DNA of 64,000 nucleotides from Ctena decussata (lineage: Eukaryota; Mollusca; Bivalvia; Lucinida; Lucinidae), in contig OZ022502.1 of NCBI GenBank assembly GCA_963989385.1, forward strand, positions 13,255,001-13,319,000. The letters are read 5' to 3'. How positions within the stretch are numbered: the first letter of the stretch is position 1; every line of letters starts with the position of its first letter. Shown here piece after piece: positions 43,603 to 55,831 of this stretch. The position numbers and the translations under genes were made by a program. The notes under the pieces were generated by a model. The model was not told the origin of the DNA and did not search any database. It worked only from the letters and a program-made list of their open reading frames with translations.

Positions 43603-45953
43603 GTATTTCATTTGTTTATTTTATTTTATTTATTTATTTTTATTTTTTGCTTTAGCCGTATAACCTTAGTATCGACCTACATTTTAAGTATTTCATTGGC
43701 CAATATAAATATAACCGGGATTTTGATGTAAGTAGCTTACTTTCACTTTCTCTTTCTACTTTCAGTTTCATTTGACTTTTGGCTTATAAACGTTGTCTTG
43801 ATGAATCTAGATATTTCGGTCAAAATAGCTTTTTGCCAAAGAACATTTCGCCTGTTATGTCGCTCATGTAAAATATAAAACCCACAAGATAGCTTGACAC
43901 AGAAATCAAAGAAGAAATTAAGTAATTGTTGCTGGCTTAGTTGTTGATGTTGTATTGGAACTGCGACACGTTTAAGATTGGGCCGGTCAACCAACCAGTC
44001 CTCATTGTTATGTGCAACACAGACAGAATTCAATCAAAATTCAACAGCATTTCCGAAATCGAAACCCCAACACAAACAACAAATATGGATATCAACATGC
44101 GCATCCGTACAATCTGATCAGCACATTTGATATTTTACATGTACCTGACTCATACATATTACAATGCACACTTCTATCTAATATAAGCCGATTGTGCTAA
44201 ATTAAATGCCTGTTCTGAAGTCTTTCCACTCGCCACAACGAAATCTCTTTCAATTCATTTAAGTATTTGTCATGGATTCAACATGCTAGGGTGATGATTG
44301 TAATAAGAGACATACAAAACTGTTAATATTAGCTAGAAGAATAGAATTTGATATAAAAGATTATTAGAAAATCTATAAATGAAATAGTTTAATAGGTTCC
44401 CTGACTAGTTACGTGAGAGAGACATTGTATAATTATTGACTTTTGTTGAGGAAGACATGATGTGGTATTGGACCGGAGGTCAGTGTGAATATTTTGCTGT
44501 TCAGTAACACTTCATGTTTACCGAAACAGAGGTCAACATTGTTTTAGTATATATAAATTCGATCGAAGGGTCTGTGATTTTAGTTAACTTGACGTCAAGC
44601 TGAAGTTGACGTTATTTCACAAACCTTGCACCATTTAGACGTTACGTCGCCACCAATGTGACATTAATACGTTACGTCATCAACGATTAGACGTGAATTA
44701 TTATAAGATTATCTATTAATAAAACTCATTTCATTGGTCATTTAATTGGTTCAAAGGCTGAAGGACTGACGTTACGTCTTAATGGCGTGTAGTGACATCA
44801 ACCGTCATTTGACGTGAAATGTACTAAACTGGCAGATCCTTCAACTAAAATTATCATTTATATATAAAACAATTGCTGACTTTTGTTTCGATGAACATGC
44901 GTGTTAGTGAACAGTAAACAGATCATATTGACCTGCGTTTCGCGTTGGTCAGTGTGCGGTTTACTGTTCAATAACACTCCATGTCAATCTCAAAAAAGTC
45001 AACAATTGTATAATGTCTACCTCATGTGATTAGCCTGTTAACCAGAGCCCCGAAAGCTCAGTAGGTTAATCGCTGGCCTGCTGATCTAGCAGTCCCGCAT
45101 TCGAGCCCCGTCAGAGGCGTGTTTTTTTTTTGTTTGTTTTTTTCAAACAAAAACGGGGTTCCGGTGCACACAGCCTCTCATTGTCACCCAACCATCGTCC
45201 TGATATGACTGAAATACTGTTAAAAAAGGACGTAAAATCACATCATCCATCTATGCCTATGAACCAAAGAAATGCCTTTTATTTATAGAGTGTTTAATGC
45301 TACCTCTAGTCGCATGGTTTGCGACATAACCTCCTCAAGTTGGCGACATTCTATCTTTAAAAAATTGACATTGTCTGTGAAGCAGCATTAGCCGAAATTT
45401 GATTTGAAGTTATTTAAAGTGACAGGCCTTTCGACTGAAGTTATCCTAATTGCTATCTCCCCCAAAAGTAATATAAAAGATGATAGGACTTCAACCATTG
45501 TTCATGCAGTTTTGTGTAACACTATACCACTACGTCATTGTTTTAACTATCATTATGACATATACTCATGTGTCACTTTTTGATGTGAGTTTAATATAGT
45601 TAAGTTGAGGTGCAATAAAATCTGTTAAAATGACTTACTAAACTGGGAAGCTTTAACCTAGTTATTTGATCAAATAAAACTGCTAACTCGTATTGCAGAG
45701 AACATTAATAGTTATTGAACAGTAAGCAAATAATTATTGTACTAACCTTTGGATCGTTATCGACATTATGAAGTTTACTGTTCAATAAAACGCCATGCCC
45801 ACCTCAATCATAGTCAGTAATCGTGTATTAGTTAGAATGAGGCATGTTTATCGTGCACACTACTATTTGATGTTTCAGTATGTTTCCCTCTTTACAAATG
45901 TGAATTGATATTTGTAAGAAAGTAAAGATTTACATTTTCCATATCATTTACAG
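43603..45953 (+). other. Intron between CUB-2 and the LDLa exon
   Basis: Holds a TTTAT-rich run (43615-43650), a SINE (45046-45245) and a loosely repeated motif cluster at 44490-45830 in which 'TTTACTGTTCAATAA' recurs. No exon was found at 43605-44480. Confidence 0.6.
45046..45245 (+). mobile_element. tRNA-derived SINE, copy 2
   Basis: The head has 'AAGCTCAGTAGGTTAATCGC' (box A region) and 'GCATTCGAGCCCC' (box B region). A T-run and 'AAACGGGGTTCC' follow, then the tail 'ATATGACTGAAATACTG' with 'AAAAAAGGACGTAAAATCAC', as in the copy at 22198. Confidence 0.72.
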
Positions 45954-46077
45954 ATGTCAACGATTGTTTACCGGACTACAAGTGTCTTCTAACAGACAGT
46001 ACAGTCCAACAAGAGTATATATGTGATTCTTACAGGGACTGTCCGAACGGTGACGATGAAAGATTTTGTGATTTCAG
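45954..46077 (+). CDS. Exon: LDL-receptor class A module
   Basis: The acceptor is CATTTACAG and the donor TTTCAG/GTGCCC; phase 1 to 2, 124 nt. The translation 'DVNDCLPDYKCLL', 'EYICDSYRDCPNGDDERFCD' has the Cys spacing and the acidic D.C..GDDE..C calcium-binding motif of an LDLa domain. RXFP1/2 have one such module and GRL101 several; here only one is seen. Confidence 0.9.
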
Positions 46078-46985
46078 GTGCCCTTTTTATCAGCTATCAG
46101 ACTCTCCTTTCTGTCTTTTTTCTGTAGATTTTAAAATATAAAAAATGCATAAATTTTGAAAATACAACGGAGTTTCTCAAAACTTACCAGATGCTTTCTT
46201 TATGTTTTTTCGTACTTTAGAATTCAGTCTGTGTGCCTTCTGGATGTTTAATGGGATTTATTATGTATGAAAAGTTCAAAGGGTAATTTACAGCGCAAAA
46301 TTCTAAACAATAACCATCGTTACTGAAAATGCGTTTATATCAGAAGATACCTCAAGTCAATGAAAGTAATGGCTTGTCAGTTATCGTTTTTTCCAACACT
46401 TTCACAAATTATCAAGTTGAACAGATAAAAAATAAGTAGCTGTGTCCTACTGTTTGACAATATTATGTAGAAAACACAAGAGAGTCTACTTTTCAGTGTT
46501 TAAACTATTTCACTTACAGACCTGTATGATCAGAGTAATGTACTTTTTTATACAGGCAAACCAGCCTTCCCAATATTTAATGAAAACATCCTTTTATATA
46601 ACTTTATTCATGATTGAACACTTGAGAACCAGCGACTTTTTCCATATCATCAACCTGATAAGTTGTGAAAGAGATGCAAACAGAACTTATAATATGACGT
46701 AACACTCAATTCATACAACAGGGAATTGAATTAATTAAGGTCAAGAATACGTAAATGACTGGCGCAATTAATTACGTGCGTCGCGAAGGACGTTACGTCA
46801 CGAAATACTTCCTAGTCGCTATTTTCAATATGGCGGCCTCCATCGGACATTTAATAAAAGAGTCAAACATAGAAAAAACGGAGTTGTTGTCATTGTTTAT
46901 TCAAGCCCTCAACTGATATTGCAGTGTTCTTCTTTTCCTGTATTTATGAAGTTATTTCATCAACATAAATGTATTCCTACAAAAT

Positions 46986-46988
<3 letters not shown>

Positions 46989-47026
<38 letters not shown>
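46989..47026. repeat. (GA)n microsatellite
   Basis: About 18 GA repeats, followed by CAGACAGACAGAC. Confidence 0.92.
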
Positions 47027-47029
<3 letters not shown>

Positions 47030-47239
47030 GACAGACAGACCGAGAGTGTTTCGTGTGTGCAACAATTTAAGGTTGGCCTCAATACATACTCCCTCCCTAT
47101 TTTCAGGGCTCTCAGGACTTTTCAGACACACATATGAAAGTATGAAAGGCGGAGCACATCCTTCTCCTTTCGTTACGTTATCCTTCCCTGATTCGAAAAA
47201 GTTACCCATTTACTGCTGACTTGACAAAGAGACTTTTCC

Positions 47240-47328
47240 AGTCATTGGCTGGCCGAACCCAGATTCGAACCCGCAACCTTCTGCGTTATAACCGAATGTC
47301 TCTGATCACTCTTCCGCGGCGCTGGTGG
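47240..47328 (-). mobile_element. tRNA-like SINE head, minus strand
   Basis: The reverse complement contains 'GCGCCGCGGAAGAGTGATC' and the box B-like 'GCGGGTTCGAATCTGGGTT', typical of a molluscan tRNA-derived SINE head. A separate SINE tail-like string ('GATATGACTGAAATACAG') lies at 47622-47639. Confidence 0.5.
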
Positions 47329-47699
47329 AATGTGTATCCAAAATAATTAATAAACCAAGTAAATGTGTGCCGGCTGGTTTTAGAGCTTTATGGGATCGGA
47401 TTATAATATTTATTATAATGCCGCTTTTTGCAATTTTAAGTATGCATATTATCTTTTTCACAAATACGAAGAATATTTCTTTCACTTGTTGTATGGCTTT
47501 GCCAAAGATACAGCGGGCCTCTATACCACATCGCCCCTACGGCCACTAGGATACAAGAAGCCTTCCGGCGACGACGGAATTTTGCCTTGTAACTTTTCAG
47601 TATGATCCTCCCATCATCTCGATATGACTGAAATACAGTCCAAAAGGGCGTGAAAGTCAATGTTATCGGACAACCATGAACCGCACTGAAAGAACACGA

Positions 47700-47948
47700 G
47701 TCGGCAGTAAATATACATGCACACCAATCAGCCTGCGCATACGCGTAGTTTGAAAAATCTCTTCACTGTTCCTCACGGAATCATTGTACCAGAGGACAAC
47801 AAAGGCTCTGGTCAGCTTGGACGGATACGCATGCCCCAAGGACCCACTTTATCATGGCACGGCGCATTTTGTGATAGGGTAACGCAGTTTTTAAAGACGA
47901 AATTGGGTTTACTCATGGGCTTTTCCTTTTTCGTTGCGCGGCTCATTT
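47700..47948. mobile_element. 238-bp foldback MITE, very diverged copy 6
   Basis: Partial matches are 'AATCAGCCTGCGCATACGCG' and 'GGTCAGCTTGGACGGATACG', with the terminal 'GTTGCGCGGCTCA'. The left terminus is lost. Confidence 0.5.
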
Positions 47949-48587
47949 CGTGTCGGCTGTAGTAACCATTCTACTGTTGGAAGTTTGTTTTCGAAATTTT
48001 ATTAATTTTTATCACTAAAGCATTCGTCATGAGAACCCTATTAGTCACCATCTTTCCGTATTCTCATAACGGTCTTAGCAAATATAACTTAGCCCGTAAA
48101 CGATTGCAACGGCGCTTATAAATGATGTCAACAAATGGCGAAAATTTATACATACCTATGCTTGCGTATCAAGCGCTACATGAAAAACGAGCTCGGTAGT
48201 CAAGGACTTTCTTTACTTCATTTTAATCGACAGATGCTGGGAAATAAAATATCAGTTTTTGAAAAAAATCTATGTAGTGGTAAACAAGCTGTGTACGTCT
48301 AAGTTTTAAAATCTGAGTATTTTCATCGCTTTCCCATTGCCGTCAGTGGAAACGGCCTCAAAATTTCACGTTTTTCAATCTGATCTAGCGACTAAACGAA
48401 CTTGGTGACCTATCTTTTTTATTGCATATTTCGATGTAACACATGAAAATGCACTCCTGTGCAAAATTAAAAAAAATTCTATGTATGTGCCATTTACGTA
48501 TTCTTGACCTTAAGCTGAAATATACGCTTGAGAAAATCACAATTTTCCATTATCTGAATTTCATGTAGTATCTTACTTATAATTTGA

Positions 48588-48860
48588 AAGGGGCATGGCA
48601 TACACTGTATGCCAGGCCAGGGTCCTCTCGAATTATAAGTGAGATGATGCAATAGATCTGTTACCACAGCAACTATGGAATTACCAACTGCTGTGCGTAG
48701 TATGTATCTTGACAAAGTGACGTTCTGATGACGTCACTTTGACATCATTATGAACCCCTAGTTGCTACAGTAATAGACCTATGACGTCATTGGTGTTGAA
48801 GCATGGCAAACAGTGTTTACCATGCTCTGCCAATTTTTCAATGACATTACTTCAGCAGTA
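48588..48860. repeat. Palindrome-containing repeat related to 61151-61260
   Basis: 'GGCATGGCATACACTGTATG', 'AATTATAAGTGAGATGATGC' and 'CAACTATGGAATTACC' match 61160-61258 in the same orientation. It contains two perfect TGACGTCA (CRE) sites, at 48729-48736 and 48782-48789, 140-200 bp before the LRR/GPCR exon. Confidence 0.55.
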
Positions 48861-48926
48861 ACTTCCCACTTTCTCAAGCAGGTAATCATTCAAAAGTCAT
48901 TTAGTTCCATTCTGTGTCTGTTTCAG

Positions 48927-50410
48927 ATGTCCACATGGTTGTTTATGCATCGGACTTTCAATTGATTGTACGGGAACACAGACATGTGGATTTGACAGAC
49001 AACCTGCGTCTTTTCTCAACCAAACTTTTGTCTTAAGTTCGACAACACGAATTCTGGACGCTAGCACTAACCATGAAATGTTTCTTTATTTGAATCTAAA
49101 GACACAGGATTTACCCTTTCTGACCCACTTGAATCTCTCATCTTGTGAGATTACTGACTTGCCGTTTGACATCTTTCTGTCTATGAAAAACTTGAAAGTT
49201 CTTGATCTGACTTTTAATAAGATACGTGCTTTGAAGGCTAAAGCGTTTCAGAATCAAGAGAAATTGGAACTTATTTTGTTAAGAGGAAATTCGGAGCCAT
49301 TGATAATTGAATCCGAAGCATTTTTTGGTCTTGTTTCTTTGCGATACTTGGATCTGAGTACACTCAAAATCGAGCGTATTTCTAGTGGCTCGTTTGCTAC
49401 ACTGCATTTAAAAGCATTGACAGTTTATGGAAGTCATGTGACTGACATTCAAAGTAACTCTCTTGACAAACTTGATGCTGAAGCTATATATTTTAATAGT
49501 AGTACAATAGACACATTTATAGAGACTATGTTTCAAGGTGCTTCTAATATCGATTTATTTGTAACAGATGAATATAAATTCTGTTGTGTTCGTCCGCTTT
49601 CTGTCCAAGAGGAGAAGTGCTATCCACAAAAAGATGAATTTTCGTCTTGTGATGATTTGGTCAGAAATAAGGTTTTAAGGCCTTTGATATTAGTTGTAGG
49701 ATTTTCCGCCCTCCTGAGCAATGTCGGCTCTATCATTTATCGATTTCGGCACCATGCAGGGCAACTTAAATTTTGTTATGGCAAAACTGTATTACATCTT
49801 GCAGCATCAGATTCCCTTCTGGGTATTTACCTGATTATGATAGGAATTACTGACATATTTTATCGTGGCATATACATATTTCACGATGAATCATGGCGTG
49901 AGAGTGCATGGTGTCAATTAGCAGGCGTTTTATCTACAGTGTCGTGTGAAGCTTCTATTCTCTTGAGTTTTGTGATTACAGTTGATAGATACCTTGCAAT
50001 CAAATATCCATTCCGACAAAAACGTCTTACTGGTAAAAATGGAACAGTTCTCGCCATTGTGTGTTGGAGTATTGCTTTGTTTCTTGCTATTTTACCGGTT
50101 ACACTTCATTCCTATTTCAAAGGTCAATTTTACTCTAAGTCCGGTCTCTGCTTAGCTTTACCGCTCACACGTGCAAGACCACCTGGCTGGGGTTATGCGT
50201 TTGGAATCTTTGTAGTGTTTAACTCTCTCACCTGTCTTCTGATTGCCATTGGTCAGTGGTCAATTTACCGGGAAATTAAAAGTTTAAAGAAAGCGCTGGG
50301 TGACAGTCGAACAAAATCTACAACCAACGCAAGAAACGCAAGAATAACTCGGAATCTTCTATTGGTTGTCACAACTAATTTCTTGTGCTGGCTGCCGGTA
50401 GGATTTTTAG
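48927..50410 (+). CDS. Exon: LRR ectodomain, hinge and TM1-TM6 of the GPCR
   Basis: The acceptor is TCTGTTTCAG and the donor TTTTAG/GTAAAA; phase 2 to 1, 1484 nt. It opens with an LRR N-cap ('CPHGCLCIGLSIDC'), then about six leucine-rich repeats ('LTHLNLSSCEITDLPFDIF', 'LKVLDLTFNKIRALKAKAF', 'LRYLDLSTLKIERI'). A Cys hinge ('YKFCCVRP', 'DEFSSCDDL') precedes the helices. GPCR landmarks are TM2 'LAASD', a Cys before TM3, TM3 end 'DRYLAIKYPF', a TM4 Trp, and TM6 'CWLP'. TM5 lacks the usual Pro. These are class A LGR/RXFP/GRL101 features. The ATG at 49078 is internal, since the frame is open and LRR-like from 48927. Confidence 0.95.
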
Positions 50411-50533
50411 GTAAAATATGAAAATTTATTTACTGCATCTCTGGATAAAAATAGGGCTACTGATTTCCTTCGTGTTAAGGTCATATGGTTACACCTCCAT
50501 ATTTACCCGCCTTTTTTTGAAGGGACTGGGGCC

Positions 50534-50744
50534 GTATTCATAAAACGACTTAAGTCGTTGCTATGCTGTTGCTAAGGCTAAATTTCTTTGAAGGAGATTC
50601 CCTACAAGTATGAAATTTGCTCTGTAGGAACAGTCTTTTTCAAACTGTTCCTCAAGAGCAAATTTCATAGTTGTAGGGAATCTTCTTCATAGAAATTTAG
50701 CCTTATCAACAGCATAGCAACGACTTAAGTCCTTTTATAAATAC
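50534..50744. mobile_element. About 211-bp foldback MITE of a second family
   Basis: The left arm 'GTATTCATAAAACGACTTAA', then 'GTCGTTGCTATGCTGTTG' is mirrored by 'CAACAGCATAGCAACGAC', 'TTAAGTCCTTTTATAAATAC' at the right. The arms continue inward ('GGCTAAATTTCT', 'TGAAATTTGCTC') to a loop near 50637. No protein is encoded. Confidence 0.8.
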
Positions 50745-50872
50745 AACGCCTGGTATTGTTTTACTTACAGTTGCTTTCCACTGGCCTGCAAAGCCCTCGC
50801 AAAGTGCTGTCAACCTTTGAAAGAACAGTTGCTTCTGGTGAGGCTAATTCTTTCTTACAGGACTGACACAAA

Positions 50873-51110
50873 TGAGCCGCGACGCGAGAAAACCAACAAT
50901 GTGGTCGTGCGCCCAGCGCAGACTCAGATCAGCCTGGGCATTCACACAGGCTGATCAGACTCTTCGCTAAGCGCTTAAAGGGTAGCTAAGGGTCTAAGCT
51001 ACCTCCTTGCGGACAGCGAAGACTCTGATCAGACTGGGCGGATGCCCAGGCTGATCTGAGTCTGCGGTGGGCGCACAACCACATTGTTGGTTTTGTCGTG
51101 TCGCGGCTCA
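50873..51110. mobile_element. 238-bp foldback MITE, copy 7
   Basis: TGAGCCGCGACGCGAG to GTGTCGCGGCTCA, flanked by AA on both sides. Confidence 0.85.
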
Positions 51111-52259
51111 AATTGGGAAGGGAGGGAAAATATATATGGCGGAACTCTTTCCCTGAAAAGCACGCCAAACTCAACGCACCCTTCTGTGTGCCTGAAGAGT
51201 TACACTATCGGCATAAGTCTTCTTAATGGTTTTGGTCTGATATGCATGGGTTAGCAAGGACTTGATAGGCCGTTGCAAACTTTCTCCTCTGTGTTTGTCA
51301 TTTTACCTTTCTCTCTATAAGTTGATTTTTTTATCCCCTTTGTTAAAGAGAAACAGTTTTTGTTACTTACAGTTTGCTTCTAGCAATGAAGAATTTTCCT
51401 TAAGCTGTTTATAAAGGAAATGCTGCTTTTTGAGTGGTGGTGGTGGTGGGGTGAGGGAGGGGGTGCAGTATATTCTTGAAAAATACTATTTACGAAATGA
51501 CAGTGATTTTGTATGGTAAAATATGAAGTTATCACAACACAAAACTCACGCAAGATGCCAAAAGAAGAAGAAAGGATAAACGTAAACAACAATATGCGAT
51601 ACCATACAACAAACAGTATCCTTATCAGAAGCGTCCGCCTTCAAACGGTCTGTAGCCCACAAAAAAAACTAGGGGCTTAAACTAGTTTTATGCGGCCTAC
51701 TTCACACCCTCTTCTGCCTTGAACACTATGAATTGGTTTCTAATTTCAATGTCGGATTAAAAAGTCTTTTGCAACAGAGCCTAGCGGAACCAGAATTTTA
51801 TGGCGACTTAGTCTATTAATTCAAAAACTGTAGGTAAGTCAGATTTTTCTGATCAGTTCAAGAAAATTATCGTTCGTTACAAACGTATTGGATATAATAT
51901 AAATGTAATGCTACAGTCTGCATGTTTAGTGGTTAACCCAGTCATGGTTAAAATCTTTGCTTCCCTCTTTAATTGCACGCCGGTTGTTCAGGCATCAGAC
52001 TCAATGATGGGCCCGACATAAAGCTACTTAATACAGCTGGTTGGGGCCGGAGTTTGCCTTGTCTGTTACTTGGTTATTCGGGGTTCAACTGGTAGTTTTT
52101 GTTTGCTCCGGTGTTGTTTCAGTGGTGTTGTCTGACTTCCCAGGGGTCTCTTGGTGTCGCAATATGTTACTTCCGATGAGTCCTCATCTCTGATTCATCA
52201 TATGCCTTATCCGTGATTTGTTTGTTTCCTGTGATGATTCATTGATGAGTTAGGAAACC

Positions 52260-52740
52260 TTCGTACGGACCAAACAGCTAACAATGTTTCTAACCACTGC
52301 AGAACAGAGGGCGAGGTTTTGGCCCAGTAAAACATGTTTAAGCCCCCCCCCCCCCTCCAGTAATATTTTGCTGACCGTTCCAAGGCGGTACTTCTGTTGC
52401 GGTTCCTTGACGTTATATTGTGCTGTGTCCGCTTGTCTATGGTCTCTGGCGGTTTGGTCGCCTGTATTGCTGCCCATTCTGCCTTCTGTTTTGTTTTGTT
52501 TTGTAATTAAAATAAGAAATAAGTAAAAACAGATGTTGATGCTGTTATTGGGGTAGCTGAATGACCATCTGTGTGGGAAAGAGCTGCTCATTCGGTTTAC
52601 TGTGCGTGGCTTTTGTAAACTTGTGTCAATTTCTGTGTGTTTGTGCTTCTTTACTATTGTTTTTGAGAGCGGAATGTGGGATTTGATTGTATCAATTCCT
52701 GATCATTGCCTATCGTTTTACTTTGGACCGTCTGCTGATG
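52260..52740 (+). repeat. Dispersed repeat R1, copy 5
   Basis: 'TTTGGCCCAGTAAAAC', a C-run, 'CTGACCGTTCCAAGGCGGTA', 'AAAGAGCTGCTCATTCGG' and 'GATTTGATTGTATCAATTCC'. It is the most complete copy of R1. Confidence 0.65.
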
Positions 52741-53042
52741 CAATAGGTGATAGGTCTGCTTAGATGTTTGCAATGTCATAATCATCAGAAGATCTTGATG
52801 AAGCAACTCCGAAGCCAAAGTAAATGGAAACCGCTAGACGGAAGACGATGGGTCCAACCAGACATTAGCGATTCTGTAGTAAATTTAGGATTGGAAGCCA
52901 TACAGTTGGGGTATAGTCAGATTCTCTGATAGCTCATTTTATTTTTGGTGTCCCAATTTTAAGAAATTGTTTCGGTAATTCTAGTTTTTATGGCATTGTT
53001 TCATATGGTATTGCTTTGAAAGTTTCTGCTGTTGTATTGCAG

Positions 53043-53170
53043 GAGTAATGGCGTTAGCAGATTATGCAATTCCAGGAAATGTGTATCAATGGATAGCTGT
53101 GCTTGTATTGCCCATTAATTCGGCAGTCAACCCAGTGCTGTATACTCTTTCGGAGATGCTTCAGAAAAAG
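53043..53170 (+). CDS. Exon: extracellular loop 3, TM7 and start of helix 8
   Basis: The acceptor is TTGTATTGCAG and the donor AAG/GTAAGA; phase 1 to 0, 128 nt. Translation: 'GVMALADYAIPGNVYQWIAV', then 'LPINSAVNPVLYTLSEMLQ' and KK. The NPVLY string is the TM7 NPxxY motif of class A GPCRs. It joins TM6 in frame. Confidence 0.93.
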
Positions 53171-54039
53171 GTAAGAAGTACTAGCCTTACGACGAGAAAC
53201 GATTTAGTTGTGCGGTTGACACACTTGCTTCTCACATGGATGGCTTTGTCATTAAAAGATCTATGTCTATAGCCATTCTTTACTGACTTTTTTTTTCTAA
53301 AAATTGGTACACCTAAAACAATCAGCTAAACTGTTCCTAAAATGGAACAATGCAGTTTAACAATGCATAAAGGATGTAGATGAAATGGCAAACATTGTAG
53401 ACTTTGTTCAGCAAGGAGAGTCTATTCTAAATCTTCACTGTTTGCGCAGACCTATCTCTCCCAGTATGTAGAATTTTCCGGCAGTCTCTTTCTTTTATTT
53501 CAAAGATCGAAATTTTAAATAGTCAACCTACAGTTCAGACAAAACCTTGTTTATTGAATGCTGGGCTTCACGAATCGTTAAGGATAATTTAATAAATGAT
53601 CTCTTAAATTCGTTTTGTTTGCTTGATTACCGATTTAATAAATTTGATCTAGATGTCAGGCAGTCGTTTCTGATCTTTAATGATGCTGAAGGCCAATTCG
53701 GTAGTAACCGTGACGGCCCTCTCAGTTATGTTAAAAGTATATGTAAATGAGTCTGTTTTATAAGTATTGAAAGGCTAATTCGGATTTGCAACAGCGTTGT
53801 TGTTACTTTGAAATAAAGTATAGCAGTGTAAAACTGGCAATTCCAGAGAAGTAGCAATATAAAGTAACAGCATTAGTTGTAGGACAATAATGGCAGAGAT
53901 CGAAATTAAAAGCTTTTTCCCAGGGCGTACGAAATTTACCACACAAAACATCTATTCTGATTGGTCTTCTTCAGTGTAGCTAAACATGAACATAAAAAGG
54001 ATCTGTGCTTATGGTCGGTCATTGTGATCAAACATTATA

Positions 54040-54277
54040 TGAGCCGCGACACGAGAAAACCAACAATGTGGTTGTGTGCCCATCGCAGAATTAGATCAGC
54101 CTGGGCATACGCCTAGTCTCATCAGAGTCTTCGCTGTCCGCATGGAGGTAGCATAGACCCTTAGCTACCCTTTGAGTCCTTAACAAAGGGTCTGAGCAAA
54201 CTTGGCGGATGCCCAGGCTGATCAGAGTCTGCGCTGGGCGCACAGCCACATTGTTGGTTTTCTCGTGTCGCGGCTCA
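54040..54277. mobile_element. 238-bp foldback MITE, copy 8
   Basis: TGAGCCGCGACACGAG to CGTGTCGCGGCTCA, flanked by TATA at both sides. Confidence 0.85.
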
Positions 54278-55572
54278 TATATCGACCGTCCGTCCGTCAT
54301 CCGTTGTGTATCATCCACCACTTACCTTGTGAACACGACAAAGATTATACCTTTTTTAAAAGTTTTCATAAAACCAAACGCCAATATTTATATCATTTTG
54401 CCAACACACAATCGGTCAAATAGGTCCAGTAATACTAGAGATATTGCCCCTGTATTTAGAGAAGAATACTGCGAATACTGCCTATCATATTGTAAATATA
54501 GTGGAGTCGACATTTAAAAATCAAAGGGCCAATAGCCCTGAAATGACAGATTCTATCTGAATAAAGTCATGCTACATCGGCTCAAAATAATTTCAAACTT
54601 CTGTCCTGTTGTTAATGGTCCAGCTCCCTTAATGTAAACAAGCCATTTAGCGCAAATCACTTCATGCACCTGCAAAAATTCTATCTCTTGTAAACAAGCA
54701 ATATTTGAATTCTGACAACGGTTACTGCTTTTCACTGACTTTAAAGCACTCAGTGTTTGCGGTATTTCGCATTACCTATGGACCACAAGGCTGTCCACTC
54801 CAGTGTTTACAATATGGCAATTCTATGAATAGGCACCGATAAACACACAATTACCGTATGATGTCCAGTATAACACTTGCGCGATAAGTGGATAAACCTA
54901 CAGAATTTCTTTTAAATTACATTCTCTGCAATGATTGACGTGCTCGGAATACTGTTTTAGGCAAGTTTACAACTGTAAAACATTTTATTTTATTTTATTT
55001 TACTTAATAAAGTATGAGGGGCGCTTCAAGAGGGGGCGAATACGGTAATTGGCGGATTGATTTTTAATAATCAGTTTGTATTTGTTATATTTTTTGACCG
55101 CTGATGTCATTAGTTGGATACGTCTTATTTTACAAAACTACTTAAATCATTATACCTGCACAAGAATACGTTATATAAGTTCTCAGTTAACTTCGTACAA
55201 AACTTATTTTCAATTCCAGACGTTTTTCAGCGAAATGACCTTACGATCACTTCATTTCTGAGCGGAAGAATACAGCTGTAAAAGCCACTTTCCAAAATAC
55301 GTTTGTGACAGCATTGAATGACTGATAGAATCAGTCATTAAAAAACGACATAAAATCGAACATTGGATATCCGTAAATCAAAATATAAACATTCACAAAT
55401 CTTGTTAATGGGTTAATGATGGAAAAATCAATTAATTGATATCCATAAATCGAATTTTAGAAATCCAGCAATCAAATTGAACATCGAATAAGGTGCAGGT
55501 TTGGTGTTTATTTTCAATTTATGGATATCAGTAATTCGAGTTTAGAATATCCATCGTAACATGTTCAATTTG

Positions 55573-55831
55573 CAACATGTTTAGGTTTATGTTTAGAAAT
55601 TAAACATGTACAAAACTGGTTATATTTACCTTTTATTTTGAAAATTTCCTCTGTCAACATTTTTGTCCTTTTTTTTTTCGTTCTTCAATTGGGAAAAGAG
55701 AGAATGGATTCATCCGAAACGCGTAACAGAATAAAACGTGTTTAGCAGACTTTGTCCGGGAAAATAATAGAAAAGGCGTACATGTTTAACTATATTACAT
55801 ATTCCTAAACATGTTTACACCTAAACATGTA
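55573..55831. repeat. Possible short inverted-repeat element rich in ACATGTTTA
   Basis: 'AACATGTTTAGGTTTATG' at the left and the reverse complement of 'AAACATGTTTACACCTAAAC' at the right give imperfect inverted ends. No TSD was identified. Confidence 0.4.

Larger units (their letters stand above)
46078..48926 (+). other. Intron between LDLa and LRR/GPCR exons
   Basis: Contains a (GA)n microsatellite, a minus-strand tRNA-like SINE head, a diverged MITE and a palindromic repeat. Stretches 46080-46960 and 47960-48580 show no recognisable feature. Confidence 0.6.
50411..53042 (+). other. Intron between TM6 and TM7
   Basis: Contains foldback elements at 50534-50744 and 50873-51110, a G/T-rich run near 51435-51470, and R1 copy 5 at 52260-52740. 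The region 51115-52240 shows no recognisable feature. Confidence 0.65.

Noticed and set aside
46919..47137. Arg/Glu repeat peptide frame
   Set aside because: Translation of a (GA)n microsatellite.
49078..50421. Treating ATG 49078 as the gene start and 50421 as its end
   Set aside because: The frame is open and LRR N-cap-like from the acceptor at 48927. The last codons after 50410 are intron, since TM7 with NPVLY lies on the exon at 53043.
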